Shown here piece after piece: positions 9,578 through 17,737 of a DNA stretch of 64,000 bases. Position 1 is the stretch's first letter. Each line of letters opens with the position of its first letter. Origin of the DNA: UBA1422 sp963676385. Lineage in GTDB: Bacteria; Bacillota; Clostridia; Peptostreptococcales; Anaerovoracaceae. The stretch lies in contig CAXXMM010000011.1 of NCBI GenBank assembly GCA_963676385.2, positions 1 through 64,000 of the forward strand. The letters are read 5' to 3'. Both the position numbers and the translations under genes were made by a program. The notes beneath the pieces were generated by a model that did not search any database, was not told where the DNA came from, and saw nothing but the letters and a program-made list of their open reading frames with translations.

Positions 9578-10276
9578 ATGCATCTGATGGCTTTACCCAG
9601 CTTCATGTACGAACTAAATGTCTATTCCATTTGCATTCGCCTAATTTTGGCCATTGTGCTGGGTGGTATTATTGGTTTGGAACGAGGCGCTTCAAGACAT
9701 GCTGCAGGATTTCGAACTCATATCCTTGTATGTGTGGGGGCGGCCTTGGCCATGTTGACCAACCAATTTATTGTAGATACCTTTGAAGGAATCAGCGATC
9801 CTGCCCGTCTTGGTGCCCAGGTCATTACCGGCGTAGGCTTTTTGGGTGTGGGTACCATTTTGGTAACAGGTAGTAAAAAAATCAAAGGACTGACCACCGC
9901 CGCAGGTTTATGGGCGTCCGCTTGTCTGGGTTTGGCTGCGGGAATTGGTTTTTATGATGGTGCTATCCTTGCTGGAATTGCTATCTTTATCAGCCTTGCA
10001 TTGTTGCCGAAGCTAGAAAATTTCTTTTATCAACGGTCCGGGATTATCAGCATCTATGTTGAAGTGACCTCCTTTGATGGATTTAAAGCATTCATTGCAG
10101 GTTTGCCTGAACACGGCATTACCGTAGTGGAAACCGACTTGAATTACCCAAATCCCCTGACCCCTGGGGGCTTGGCTTTTGTCTTATCTCTAAAACTGCC
10201 ACGTGGACATCGTTCCCAAGAAATGATTGACCTACTAAGCCAACCTGAAGAAGTAACTTTTATTGAGGAGCAATAA
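9578..10276 (+). CDS. MgtC/SapB-family membrane protein
   Basis: Protein of 232 aa. The N-terminal MgtC domain has four to five membrane helices and the family motifs GGIIGLERGASRHAAGFRTH and GVGFLGVGTI, then TTAAGLWASACLGLAAG. A soluble C-terminal ACT-like domain of about 75 residues follows. MgtC proteins affect magnesium limitation, ATP synthase activity or phosphate uptake in other bacteria; the role here is unknown. A strong AGGAGGTGAT site lies 7 nt before the ATG. Its last codons carry the SD of the next gene. Confidence 0.85.
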   Translation: MHLMALPSFMYELNVYSICIRLILAIVLGGIIGLERGASRHAAGFRTHILVCVGAALAMLTNQFIVDTFEGISDPARLGAQVITGVGFLGVGTILVTGSKKIKGLTTAAGLWASACLGLAAGIGFYDGAILAGIAIFISLALLPKLENFFYQRSGIISIYVEVTSFDGFKAFIAGLPEHGITVVETDLNYPNPLTPGGLAFVLSLKLPRGHRSQEMIDLLSQPEEVTFIEEQ

Positions 10277-10277
10277 T

Positions 10278-10961
10278 TTGAAAATACTTGTGATTAGCGA
10301 TACTCACGGTCATATTGACCGGGCCATTAAACTCCTTCCCATCCTTACAGAATTAAACTGTATTGTTCACTTGGGAGATTATTTGCACGATGCGGAGAAT
10401 CTCAAAGCCTATACAGATGTGCCGGTGATTGCCGTTGGCGGCAACTGCGATGGAATTACTTCAAAGATAGAAGGGATTTTAACTCTTTCCACTCCTTATG
10501 GCCCTATTTTGATTACCCACGGACACCTTCACGGAGCAAAAAAAGGTGTGGATCGCCTTCTATATCAAGGGGAAGAATGCGGTGCAAAGGCTGTTCTTTT
10601 TGGTCATACACATAATCCCTACTATGAAGTGATCAACAATATTACCCTCATCAATCCAGGCAGTCTGTCTCAACCGGACAACGGCAGACAAGGCACTTAT
10701 GCAATCCTAAATATTGATTCATCCGGAATCAATTGTGCTATTGTAAATTATCAGGAACCTCCGAGACAAGTTACCACTCCCAAGACCGTCTCGGCGGACC
10801 CTCCGGTACAAGTTCCCGCTCCCAACACTGTCTCGCCGGAACCTTCGTCAATGGAAACGACTTCCGGGGAAGGAACAGAAGAACCACAAAAAAATCCCCC
10901 GGAGAAAAAACATCCCGGCGGATTTTTAAGAAATCTAATGAACCACAGCGACCGTTTCTAA
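10278..10961 (+). CDS. YfcE/MJ0936-family metallophosphodiesterase with a repeated proline-rich tail
   Basis: Calcineurin-like phosphodiesterase. The metal-binding motifs are ISDTHGH (residues 6-12), HLGDYLHDAE, GNCDG, THGH and FGHTHNP. The catalytic domain ends near residue 155. A tail of about 70 residues follows, rich in Pro, Thr and Glu, including a 14-residue unit repeated twice (QVTTPKTVSADPP, QVPAPNTVSPEP), then a basic end. The tail is not part of the usual family length (about 155-180 aa). The start is taken as TTG at 10278, after GAGGAG in the end of the MgtC gene; a TTG at 10263 has no SD. Confidence 0.82.
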   Translation: MKILVISDTHGHIDRAIKLLPILTELNCIVHLGDYLHDAENLKAYTDVPVIAVGGNCDGITSKIEGILTLSTPYGPILITHGHLHGAKKGVDRLLYQGEECGAKAVLFGHTHNPYYEVINNITLINPGSLSQPDNGRQGTYAILNIDSSGINCAIVNYQEPPRQVTTPKTVSADPPVQVPAPNTVSPEPSSMETTSGEGTEEPQKNPPEKKHPGGFLRNLMNHSDRF

Positions 10962-10976
10962 CGGCCGCTGTTTTTT
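10946..10976 (+). terminator. Rho-independent terminator overlapping the phosphodiesterase stop codon
   Basis: A GC-rich stem (AGCGaCCGTT / AACGGcCGCT) is followed by six T. The TAA stop at 10959-10961 lies in the loop and 3' arm. Confidence 0.85.
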
Positions 10977-11018
10977 CAATCATTGAAATGATGAAACCTT
11001 TGTCCTACTCCATGGTTT

Positions 11019-11438
11019 TTATATGTCCTTTGAAGTCAGCACCTTTATGCCATTGCTTTCAAGGATTTTTCCGGCGGTTTGTGGGTCTTCCACCTTAAAA
11101 ATCAGATCTGCCCTGCCATCGGCGGAACGAACCAGTGAATAGATATAATCCACGCCAATCCCGGCATTGGTAAGAAAGTCCAATACGTCATGGAGCCCAC
11201 CGGCATCGTCGCTGACACTGACAGCCAGCACCTTGGTAATACTTGCGGTAAAGCCTTTTTCTTTCAAGGCCTCCACCGCCACTTCCGGCTCATCCACAAT
11301 GCATCGCAGGATGCCAAAATCAGTGGTATCTGCAATACAAATGGCCTTAATGCTAATATTCTTTTCTGCCAACGTTGAGGAAAATGCCGAAAGCCGTCCT
11401 ACTTCGTTTTCCAAAAAAACAGATATTTGATCAATCAT
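11019..11438 (-). CDS. Tandem ACT-domain protein
   Basis: Small cytoplasmic protein of 139 aa made of two ACT domains (about residues 1-70 and 71-139), starting MIDQISVFLENEVGRLSAF. Stand-alone ACT proteins bind amino acids and act as sensors. It is the last gene of the paaK-ior operon, as in many Clostridia and archaea, so it probably responds to an aromatic or branched-chain amino acid or its keto acid. The ATG at 11438 is chosen because AAGGAGGT precedes it by 7 nt; an upstream start at 11459 lacks this. Confidence 0.88.
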   Translation of the reverse strand: MIDQISVFLENEVGRLSAFSSTLAEKNISIKAICIADTTDFGILRCIVDEPEVAVEALKEKGFTASITKVLAVSVSDDAGGLHDVLDFLTNAGIGVDYIYSLVRSADGRADLIFKVEDPQTAGKILESNGIKVLTSKDI

Positions 11439-11451
11439 AGATGGTACCTCC

Positions 11452-12762
11452 TTATACACGTATGGAAATGTTTCTCGTATCTTCGACTCTCACTGCCTTC
11501 CCTTCGCTTCTTGGCAAAGTGCCGGCATTGAGGAATTTCAAATTACAGCCAATTCCCAGAATATTTCGCAGTTCGTGCTCAACCCGATGTTTCAGTTCTT
11601 CCACAAATCGGATATTGTCAATGGCCAAGCCTTCTGCCAATTCAACAAGAACTTCAATGGTATCCGTATTGTTTTCCCTGCCCACAAGGATTTTGTAATT
11701 GAGGGTCAGTTCTTTGAACATGGAAATCACTGTTTCAATTTGTGATGGGAATACGTTAACGCCTTTAATAATCAGCATATCATCGGATCTGCCAAGAATT
11801 CGACTCATCCGAACTGTAGTCCTGCCGCAACTGCATTTCTCAGGCATAAGGACGCAAATATCCCGGGTTCGATATCGAATCAATGGAATCCCTTCCTTGC
11901 CAATGGTGGTAAATACCAGTTCCCCTTGTTCTCCATAGGGCAGCACTTCTTCTGTTTTGGGGTCGATAATCTCCGGGATAAAGAAATCTTCCATAATGTG
12001 CAAGCCATTTTGGGCCTCACAGCTACAGGAAACCCCGGGTCCCATGACTTCTGACAATCCATAAATATCAAAAGCTTTTAATCCCAGTCCCTTTTCTATT
12101 TCATCCCGCATTCCTTGGGTCCAAGGCTCTGCTCCAAAGATCCCCGCCTTCAAACATAATTCGGCAGGGTCAATTCCCGCATGGGCCACCGCCTCAGCTA
12201 GGGTCAAGGCATACGATGGAGTGCAACACAAAACGGTACTTTTAAAATCTTTCATTAAAAGGATTTGCCGTTGAGAGTTTCCGGAACTAATTGGAATGAC
12301 CGATGCCCCTAAATATTCTGCCCCGCCATGGAGTCCCAATCCACCGGTAAATAGTCCATAGCCATATGCCACTTGAATTACCGAAGTTTTGTCGGCGCCG
12401 GCCATGGTTAAGCTACGTGCAATACACTCTGCCCAATTTTCCAAATCTTTTCGGGTATAACCAACCACCGTAGGTTTGCCGGTAGTACCGGAAGATGCAT
12501 GAATCCGAACGATTTCACTTAATGGAGAGGAAAACATACCGTACGGGTAGTTGTCCCTCAAGTCGGCTTTCGTTGTAAAGGGCAAATTTTTTAGGTCTTC
12601 CAAGGAGTTGATATCCCCAGGGGCAATGCCTTTCTCCTGCATTTTTATTCGATATGATTCTACATTTTGATAAATCCTTGCAACTGTACCTTTTAGTTTC
12701 CTAAGTTGCACCTTCTCCAAGTCTTCACGGGTGCTACACTCCGCTGGCTTATTCCAAATCAT
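11452..12762 (-). CDS. paaK: Phenylacetate-CoA ligase (PaaK family), copy 1
   Basis: AMP-forming arylacetate-CoA ligase of 436 aa. The ATP-binding loop is SSGTTGKPTVVGYT near residue 95, the adenylate motif YGLSEVMGPGVS is near 230, and RYRTRDIC is the hinge region. The typical PaaK C-terminal domain contains GRSDDMLIIKGVNVFPSQIE. Next to indolepyruvate oxidoreductase, such enzymes handle aryl-CoA products of aromatic amino-acid fermentation, or activate arylacetates. A second, similar copy opens the same operon. Its start overlaps iorB by 4 bp. Confidence 0.92.
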   Translation of the reverse strand: MIWNKPAECSTREDLEKVQLRKLKGTVARIYQNVESYRIKMQEKGIAPGDINSLEDLKNLPFTTKADLRDNYPYGMFSSPLSEIVRIHASSGTTGKPTVVGYTRKDLENWAECIARSLTMAGADKTSVIQVAYGYGLFTGGLGLHGGAEYLGASVIPISSGNSQRQILLMKDFKSTVLCCTPSYALTLAEAVAHAGIDPAELCLKAGIFGAEPWTQGMRDEIEKGLGLKAFDIYGLSEVMGPGVSCSCEAQNGLHIMEDFFIPEIIDPKTEEVLPYGEQGELVFTTIGKEGIPLIRYRTRDICVLMPEKCSCGRTTVRMSRILGRSDDMLIIKGVNVFPSQIETVISMFKELTLNYKILVGRENNTDTIEVLVELAEGLAIDNIRFVEELKHRVEHELRNILGIGCNLKFLNAGTLPRSEGKAVRVEDTRNISIRV

Positions 12763-13340
12763 TCATTCTCCTTCCTACCCAGCATAAATGCCTCTTTATT
12801 CAATTCAATGAATTTGGGTTTAACGTTTTTTTCTATTTGATTCAACCACATTTCTTCTGAAAACGGCATTTTTGTAGATAACGCGCCCATCAACACAGTA
12901 TTCACCGCCTTGATGTTGCCGGCTTGAACAGCCAATGCATCGGCATCCAAAAGAAATAGATGTTTTACATGATTCTCAAGGTATCCCACAATGTCCTCCG
13001 GATACGGTACCGCTCCCATAATCACAGGCATGGGATTAATTTTTTGATTATTGATGAGCAAAGTGCCCTCAGGCTTGAGATAGGAAATCCATCGAAATCC
13101 TTCCAGCAATTCAAAGGCTATAATGATGTCGGCGCCTCCCTCTTCAATGAGGGGCGAGCTAACCGGGGATTTGTTGATTCTAACGTGGGTAACCACGCTG
13201 CCACCCCTTTGTGCCATACCATGGACTTCTGCCAGTTTTACGTCATATCCGGCCTCCATAGCCAGGTTTCCCAGCAAGACACTGGCAAGGAGGGTGCCTT
13301 GGCCACCAACGCCTACAATTAATATGTTTAATTCTTTCAT
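12759..13340 (-). CDS. iorB: Indolepyruvate:ferredoxin oxidoreductase beta subunit
   Basis: Subunit of 193 aa of the 2-oxoacid:ferredoxin oxidoreductase family (gamma-type domain). The N-terminus ILIVGVGGQGTLLASVLLG is a glycine-rich fold, followed by EVHGMAQRGGSV. With IorA it oxidatively decarboxylates aryl pyruvates (indolepyruvate, phenylpyruvate) to aryl-acetyl-CoA and reduces ferredoxin. It starts directly after iorA without a gap and overlaps the downstream paaK. Confidence 0.94.
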   Translation of the reverse strand: MKELNILIVGVGGQGTLLASVLLGNLAMEAGYDVKLAEVHGMAQRGGSVVTHVRINKSPVSSPLIEEGGADIIIAFELLEGFRWISYLKPEGTLLINNQKINPMPVIMGAVPYPEDIVGYLENHVKHLFLLDADALAVQAGNIKAVNTVLMGALSTKMPFSEEMWLNQIEKNVKPKFIELNKEAFMLGRKENE

Positions 13341-15068
13341 TTATCGCACCTCCAAAATGGCCCCAAAGGGACACACGCGGACGCACAATCCACATCCTAC
13401 ACAACGTTCCTTGATGATGACAATGTCATTCCCTTGTTTTTCAATGGCGGGGCAACCGATACGCATACAAGTCTTGCACTTTTTGCATTGATCCGTGATG
13501 ACATAGGTTTGCTCCGGCTGCTTGACAATGAGGGCGCAGGGTCGCTTGGAAATAATCACAGAAAGAACCTCTTTTTCACATTCTTCCGCAATGGCAGTTT
13601 CCATCGCCTTCAGGTCAAATGGATCAACTTCACGAATGCTTTGCGCGCCACAGGCTTCCACTAATTGGGTAATATTAACGGCGGGCGCCGCCTTTCCCTT
13701 GGCATCTTTTCCCGTGGAAGGATTGTCTTGATGTCCGGTCATGCCTGTAATACGATTATCCAAAATCAACACTGTGCCGGGGCACTTATTGTAACTCATG
13801 TTAATCAGCCCGGTAATGCCGGAATGGAAAAAAGTAGAATCCCCTATCACCGCCACCACGTTCTTCCCATCTTTGTTTCCCCTGGCTTTTTCAAATCCAT
13901 GGGCCATACTGATAGAGGCACCCATGCATAAGCAGGTATCCATGGCAGATGTTGGGGGCAAGGAACCTAAGGTATAGCACCCAATATCCCCAATTACTGT
14001 CTTTTTCATTTTTCCCAGCAAATAGAATAATGCACGATGGGGGCAACCGGCACACAAAAGAGGGGGCCGGGTTGGGGCTTCTTCCTGAGACAGATGTTGG
14101 TCAACAGGGAAACCAAAGGCCTTTTTGATTTGTGTCACCGAATATTCACCTTGAATGGAAAACCGTTCTTTCCCCGTTGCAGGAATTCCCAAAGCGCGGA
14201 TTGCATCTTCCAAGATAGGTTGTCCTTCCTCAATGACAATTAATTGATCTACTTTGTCGGCAAATTCTTTGATTAACTTCACCGGCAGGGGGAATACAGA
14301 ACCCAACTTTAGAATACTGGCATTGGGTAATGCTTCCTGGGTGTATTGATAGCAGATGCCGGAAGTGATAATCCCAATAGACAGATCTTTGTATTCCACT
14401 TGGTTCATATCAAAGGTATTGCTGTCTTCCTGGAATCGATTCAGCCTTTTTTCCTGGGCAATGTGAAGTTTTCTTGCCATCGCCGGCATGGCCACGTATT
14501 TTCCCACATCTTTGTTGTAATCTCTTAAAGGGGGAAGCACCCTGTCCTGTTCCTCCACAATCCCTCTGGAATGGGAAATCCTTGTGTTGGAACGAATCAA
14601 AATGGGCGTATCATATTTTTCACTGAACTCAAAGGCTAGTTTTACATAATCTTTGCATTCCTGAGCCGAAGCCGGTTCTAACATGGGAACGCCGGCACTT
14701 CTGGCATAAAATCTGGAATCCTGCTCGTTCTGGCTGGAGTGGCAACCGTTGTCATCCGCTACAATGAATACAACCCCTCCATTGACCCCTGTATAGGCTA
14801 CTGTAAAAAAAGGATCCGCGGCCACATTCAGCCCGACGTGTTTCATGGCTGTCAGGCTTCTTGCTCCACCGATTCCGGCCCCGATGACCACTTCTGCAGC
14901 CACCTTTTCGTTGGGGGCCCATTCCACATAGATTTCGTCATACAAGGCAGCGTATTCTGTAATTTCAGTGCTGGGGGTTCCGGGATAAGAAGAAATCACG
15001 GTGACCCCTGCCTCATAGGCTCCTCGGGCAAACCCTTCATTCCCCAGCATAATTTTTTTTGTCGTCAT
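13341..15068 (-). CDS. iorA: Indolepyruvate:ferredoxin oxidoreductase alpha subunit
   Basis: Catalytic subunit of 575 aa. The N-terminal pyrimidine-binding domain (GNEGFARGAYEAGV; SSYPGTPSTEI) is followed by a TPP-binding domain with GDIGCYTLG and GDSTFFHSGI. Two C-terminal [4Fe-4S] motifs close the protein: C-x2-C-x2-C-x4-CP (CKKCKTCMRIGCP) and C-x2-C-x2-C-x3-CP (CVGCGLCVRVCP). The enzyme is oxygen-sensitive and supports a strictly anaerobic, amino-acid-fermenting lifestyle. Confidence 0.96.
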   Translation of the reverse strand: MTTKKIMLGNEGFARGAYEAGVTVISSYPGTPSTEITEYAALYDEIYVEWAPNEKVAAEVVIGAGIGGARSLTAMKHVGLNVAADPFFTVAYTGVNGGVVFIVADDNGCHSSQNEQDSRFYARSAGVPMLEPASAQECKDYVKLAFEFSEKYDTPILIRSNTRISHSRGIVEEQDRVLPPLRDYNKDVGKYVAMPAMARKLHIAQEKRLNRFQEDSNTFDMNQVEYKDLSIGIITSGICYQYTQEALPNASILKLGSVFPLPVKLIKEFADKVDQLIVIEEGQPILEDAIRALGIPATGKERFSIQGEYSVTQIKKAFGFPVDQHLSQEEAPTRPPLLCAGCPHRALFYLLGKMKKTVIGDIGCYTLGSLPPTSAMDTCLCMGASISMAHGFEKARGNKDGKNVVAVIGDSTFFHSGITGLINMSYNKCPGTVLILDNRITGMTGHQDNPSTGKDAKGKAAPAVNITQLVEACGAQSIREVDPFDLKAMETAIAEECEKEVLSVIISKRPCALIVKQPEQTYVITDQCKKCKTCMRIGCPAIEKQGNDIVIIKERCVGCGLCVRVCPFGAILEVR

Positions 15069-15118
15069 TCTTTCGTCCTCTTGTCCATTCCTTTATTTTA
15101 TGCGCTTATGGATATCCG

Positions 15119-16426
15119 TTATTTTGTTCTCTTGTCAATGACCCGTTTGCCTTTTCCTTCAAATCGCGGCAAGGTGCCTGATGAAACCAACGTAACTTTG
15201 GCGTCAATGTTCAAAATAGTACGCAAATTGTGGGCGATTTTGTTTCGCAACTCTTCCAATTTTTTGTAGTCATCCAACAAATCACCGTTGGCAAATTCCA
15301 CTCGAACCTCAATTTTGTCCATATACCCTTCATTGTAAACGATAATTTCATAGAAAGGTTCAATTTCCTTCATGGACATTACCACTGATTCAATCTGTGA
15401 TGGGAATACATTCACTCCGCGAATCACTAGCATATCGTCGGATCTGCCTTGGACTTTTGCCATGCGAAGAGAAGTTCTTCCACAGTCGCAGGGGGTATCA
15501 TCCAGCCACGTAATATCACGGGTTCGGTATCGGAGAACCGGCGTGCCTTCTTTGGTCAGGGTGGTCATAACCAACTCCCCTTTTTCCCCAATATCCAGGG
15601 GCTCTAAAGTATCCGGGTCCACAATTTCCGAGAAAAAATGATCCTCGGCAATATGCATGCCTTTTTGTTTAATACATTCCCCTGATACGCCGGGGCCTAT
15701 GATTTCCGACAAACCATAGTTTTCGGTGGCCAGAATGCCCAGTTGCTTTTCAATTTTTACCCGCATGGCTTCTGTATGGCCTTCTCCCCCAAAAAGAGCC
15801 AACCGCAATTTTATTTTGCTTTTGTCTATCCCCTTCTTTTCCATTTCATCCGCCAAGTATAGTCCGTAGGAGGGGGTGGAAATCAAAATGGTGGTTCCAA
15901 AGTCTTCCATTAGCATCAGCTGCCGCTCCGTATTTCCGCTGGAAAGGGGCACCACCATAGCGCCTAATTTTTCCATTCCATAATGAAGTCCAAATCCACC
16001 GGTGAAAAGTCCATATCCAAAAGCAATTTGAACCACATCTTCCGGCAAGCCACCGGCGGCGCAAATGACTCGGGCAACCACTTCAGACCACATATCAATA
16101 TCATTTTTCGTATATCCTACAATTTTGGGTTTTCCGGTGGTACCGGAGGATCCGTGGAGCCTGACAATCTCTTTTTTGTCCACTGCAAACATGCCAAAGG
16201 GATAATTCTTTTTTAAGTCCTCCGCCGTGGTGAAAGGAATATATCGAATATCCTTGAGTGTTTCAATGTGCCTGGGTTTCAATCCGATTTCATCAAATTG
16301 CTGCCTATAAAATGGGATTTTTTCGTAACAGACTTCCACCGTCTTTTTGAGACGGTCAAGTTGCAAATCCTGAATTTCCCGGCGACCGGCACATTCCATT
16401 TTTTCATTCCAAATTAAGTGTTTCAT
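15119..16426 (-). CDS. paaK: Phenylacetate-CoA ligase (PaaK family), copy 2
   Basis: Arylacetate-CoA ligase of 435 aa, clearly similar to the copy at the other end of the operon but not identical. It has SSGTTGKPKIVGYT, ENYGLSEIIGPGVS, RYRTRDITWL, and the C-terminal GRSDDMLVIRGVNVFPSQIE. It is the first gene of the operon, preceded by its own promoter. The start is taken at 16426 (MKHLIWNEKMEC), because AGGAAG lies 6 nt before it and the sister copy starts at the equivalent residue (MIWNKPAEC); the longer version would begin at 16444. Confidence 0.92.
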   Translation of the reverse strand: MKHLIWNEKMECAGRREIQDLQLDRLKKTVEVCYEKIPFYRQQFDEIGLKPRHIETLKDIRYIPFTTAEDLKKNYPFGMFAVDKKEIVRLHGSSGTTGKPKIVGYTKNDIDMWSEVVARVICAAGGLPEDVVQIAFGYGLFTGGFGLHYGMEKLGAMVVPLSSGNTERQLMLMEDFGTTILISTPSYGLYLADEMEKKGIDKSKIKLRLALFGGEGHTEAMRVKIEKQLGILATENYGLSEIIGPGVSGECIKQKGMHIAEDHFFSEIVDPDTLEPLDIGEKGELVMTTLTKEGTPVLRYRTRDITWLDDTPCDCGRTSLRMAKVQGRSDDMLVIRGVNVFPSQIESVVMSMKEIEPFYEIIVYNEGYMDKIEVRVEFANGDLLDDYKKLEELRNKIAHNLRTILNIDAKVTLVSSGTLPRFEGKGKRVIDKRTK

Positions 16427-16458
16427 GTTATACTTCCTATTCAATCAATAATAGGATT

Positions 16459-16487
16459 ATTTTATCTGATAAAGCGCTAAATTACAA
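16459..16487 (-). promoter_or_regulatory. Sigma-A-type promoter of the paaK-iorAB operon
   Basis: TTGTAA (16482-16487) and TAAAAT (16459-16464) on the minus strand, with a 17-bp spacer. Confidence 0.65.
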
Positions 16488-16505
16488 TATTCCATCACGA
16501 AGTTG

Positions 16506-16534
16506 TTTACATTTATTGTGTTTCAAGCTATCAT
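16506..16534 (+). promoter_or_regulatory. Possible promoter of the zinc-ribbon membrane protein gene
   Basis: TTTACA (16506-16511) and TATCAT (16529-16534) with a 17-bp spacer. The match to consensus is moderate. Confidence 0.4.
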
Positions 16535-16567
16535 AATCTAATCACACAAAATAAAAAGGAGCAAATC

Positions 16568-16978
16568 ATGGGAAATTTTAGAAATTCTTTGGCCAGATTC
16601 ATGATGGGACGATACGGCTTTGATCAATTATACATTTGCCTGTTGGTGTTGTACTTTATGGTTATCATCGCCAACACCTTTATCCGGTCCCCCTATCTTT
16701 CTTATGGAGACAATATCATCCTGTTGTATATGTTTTTTCGTATGCTGTCTCGGAATATCTACAAGCGCAGACAAGAAAACGAAAAATTTCTTCGGATGAT
16801 CGGTCCATTGAAAAGATCTTTTACTTATCGCTCCCGCCAACTTCGAGAACTAAGAACCCATGCTTATCACAAGTGTCCAAATTGCAAAGCAGCTCTTCGC
16901 TTTCCCAGAAAGGCCGGAAAATTTCCGGTTACCTGTCCCCAATGCAATTGCAAATTCAAGATTCGCAACTGGTTCTAA
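16568..16978 (+). CDS. Uncharacterised membrane protein with a C-terminal zinc ribbon
   Basis: I do not recognise a named family. The protein has 136 aa. Two hydrophobic segments (about residues 21-38 and 45-60) form a membrane anchor. A basic linker rich in Arg and Lys (61-100) leads to a C-terminal zinc-ribbon-like module with Cys pairs at 103/106 and 123/126 (CPNC, CPQC). The basic linker and ribbon would be cytoplasmic and could bind nucleic acid or protein. The gene stands alone between a promoter and a strong terminator, preceded by an AAGGAG site. Confidence 0.75.
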   Translation: MGNFRNSLARFMMGRYGFDQLYICLLVLYFMVIIANTFIRSPYLSYGDNIILLYMFFRMLSRNIYKRRQENEKFLRMIGPLKRSFTYRSRQLRELRTHAYHKCPNCKAALRFPRKAGKFPVTCPQCNCKFKIRNWF

Positions 16979-16989
16979 AACAAAAACTT

Positions 16990-17018
16990 AACCACCCTTT
17001 CGACGGGTGGTTTTCTTT
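16990..17018 (+). terminator. Rho-independent terminator of the zinc-ribbon gene
   Basis: A perfect 7-bp stem ACCACCC / GGGTGGT with a 7-nt loop, followed by a T-rich tract. Confidence 0.88.
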
Positions 17019-17101
17019 TGCAAAAAAACAGGAGCGTTCATATTACCTCTCCTGTTTTGTGGATTACATTAATTGTAACGAATTCATTCAATCTTTTTTT
17101 C

Positions 17102-17737
17102 TTATCGAATAAAACTGGTGGAAACCTTAGATTCCTTCTCCGGTGTTGGAACCTTTCCTTTGCCGTTTTCAATGAGTTGAAGCAACCATGCCATGTTTTT
17201 CCCTAAAATCCGCATGGCCTGAGAGCCTTCAGCATCCTGAGCAGCATCACCGGGTACACGTCCATAAATTACATCCCAGTAATTAGCAGATGCAATGGGC
17301 ATCTCCGCATAAAACAAATATTTATTCAACTGATCCAAGGTTGCGGTTCCCCCGGCACGACGAACAGCCGTCAAAGAAGCCCCCACCTTGTGTCGAAACA
17401 GAGATCCGTTGGCTGTGTGTACATAAAAGGCACGATCCAAAAACCCCTTAAAGGTGCCGTTAACACCGGCATAATAGGTGGGAGATGCCAAAATAATTCC
17501 GTCGGCTTCCTTCATTTTGGAAATCAAGAAATTGGCAATATCGTCATCAAAGACACATTTTTCGTTGCGGTTTTTGAAGCAGGCTCCACACCCAATGCAT
17601 CCTCGAATAGGTTCTTTGCCAATTTGGAGTGTTTCCACTTCAATCCCTACAGCTTCCAATTCTTTTGCTACCAATTCAATCCCATAGGCGGTATTGCCAT
17701 TGGTCTTTGGACTTCCATTAATTGCGACGACTTTCAT
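17102..17737 (-). CDS. Iron-sulfur flavoprotein / NADPH-dependent FMN reductase family
   Basis: Flavodoxin-like protein of 211 aa. The FMN phosphate loop is NGSPKTNGNTAYG at residues 7-19. A cysteine cluster GCIGCGACFKNRNEKC at about 46-61 is typical of compact [4Fe-4S] flavoproteins (Isf type), followed by ASPTYYAGVNGTFKGFLDR. It probably carries electrons in the cytoplasm. The start overlaps the upstream coiled-coil gene by 4 bp, so it appears to be the last gene of the Tad pilus operon, where it has no obvious pilus role. Confidence 0.82.
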   Translation of the reverse strand: MKVVAINGSPKTNGNTAYGIELVAKELEAVGIEVETLQIGKEPIRGCIGCGACFKNRNEKCVFDDDIANFLISKMKEADGIILASPTYYAGVNGTFKGFLDRAFYVHTANGSLFRHKVGASLTAVRRAGGTATLDQLNKYLFYAEMPIASANYWDVIYGRVPGDAAQDAEGSQAMRILGKNMAWLLQLIENGKGKVPTPEKESKVSTSFIR

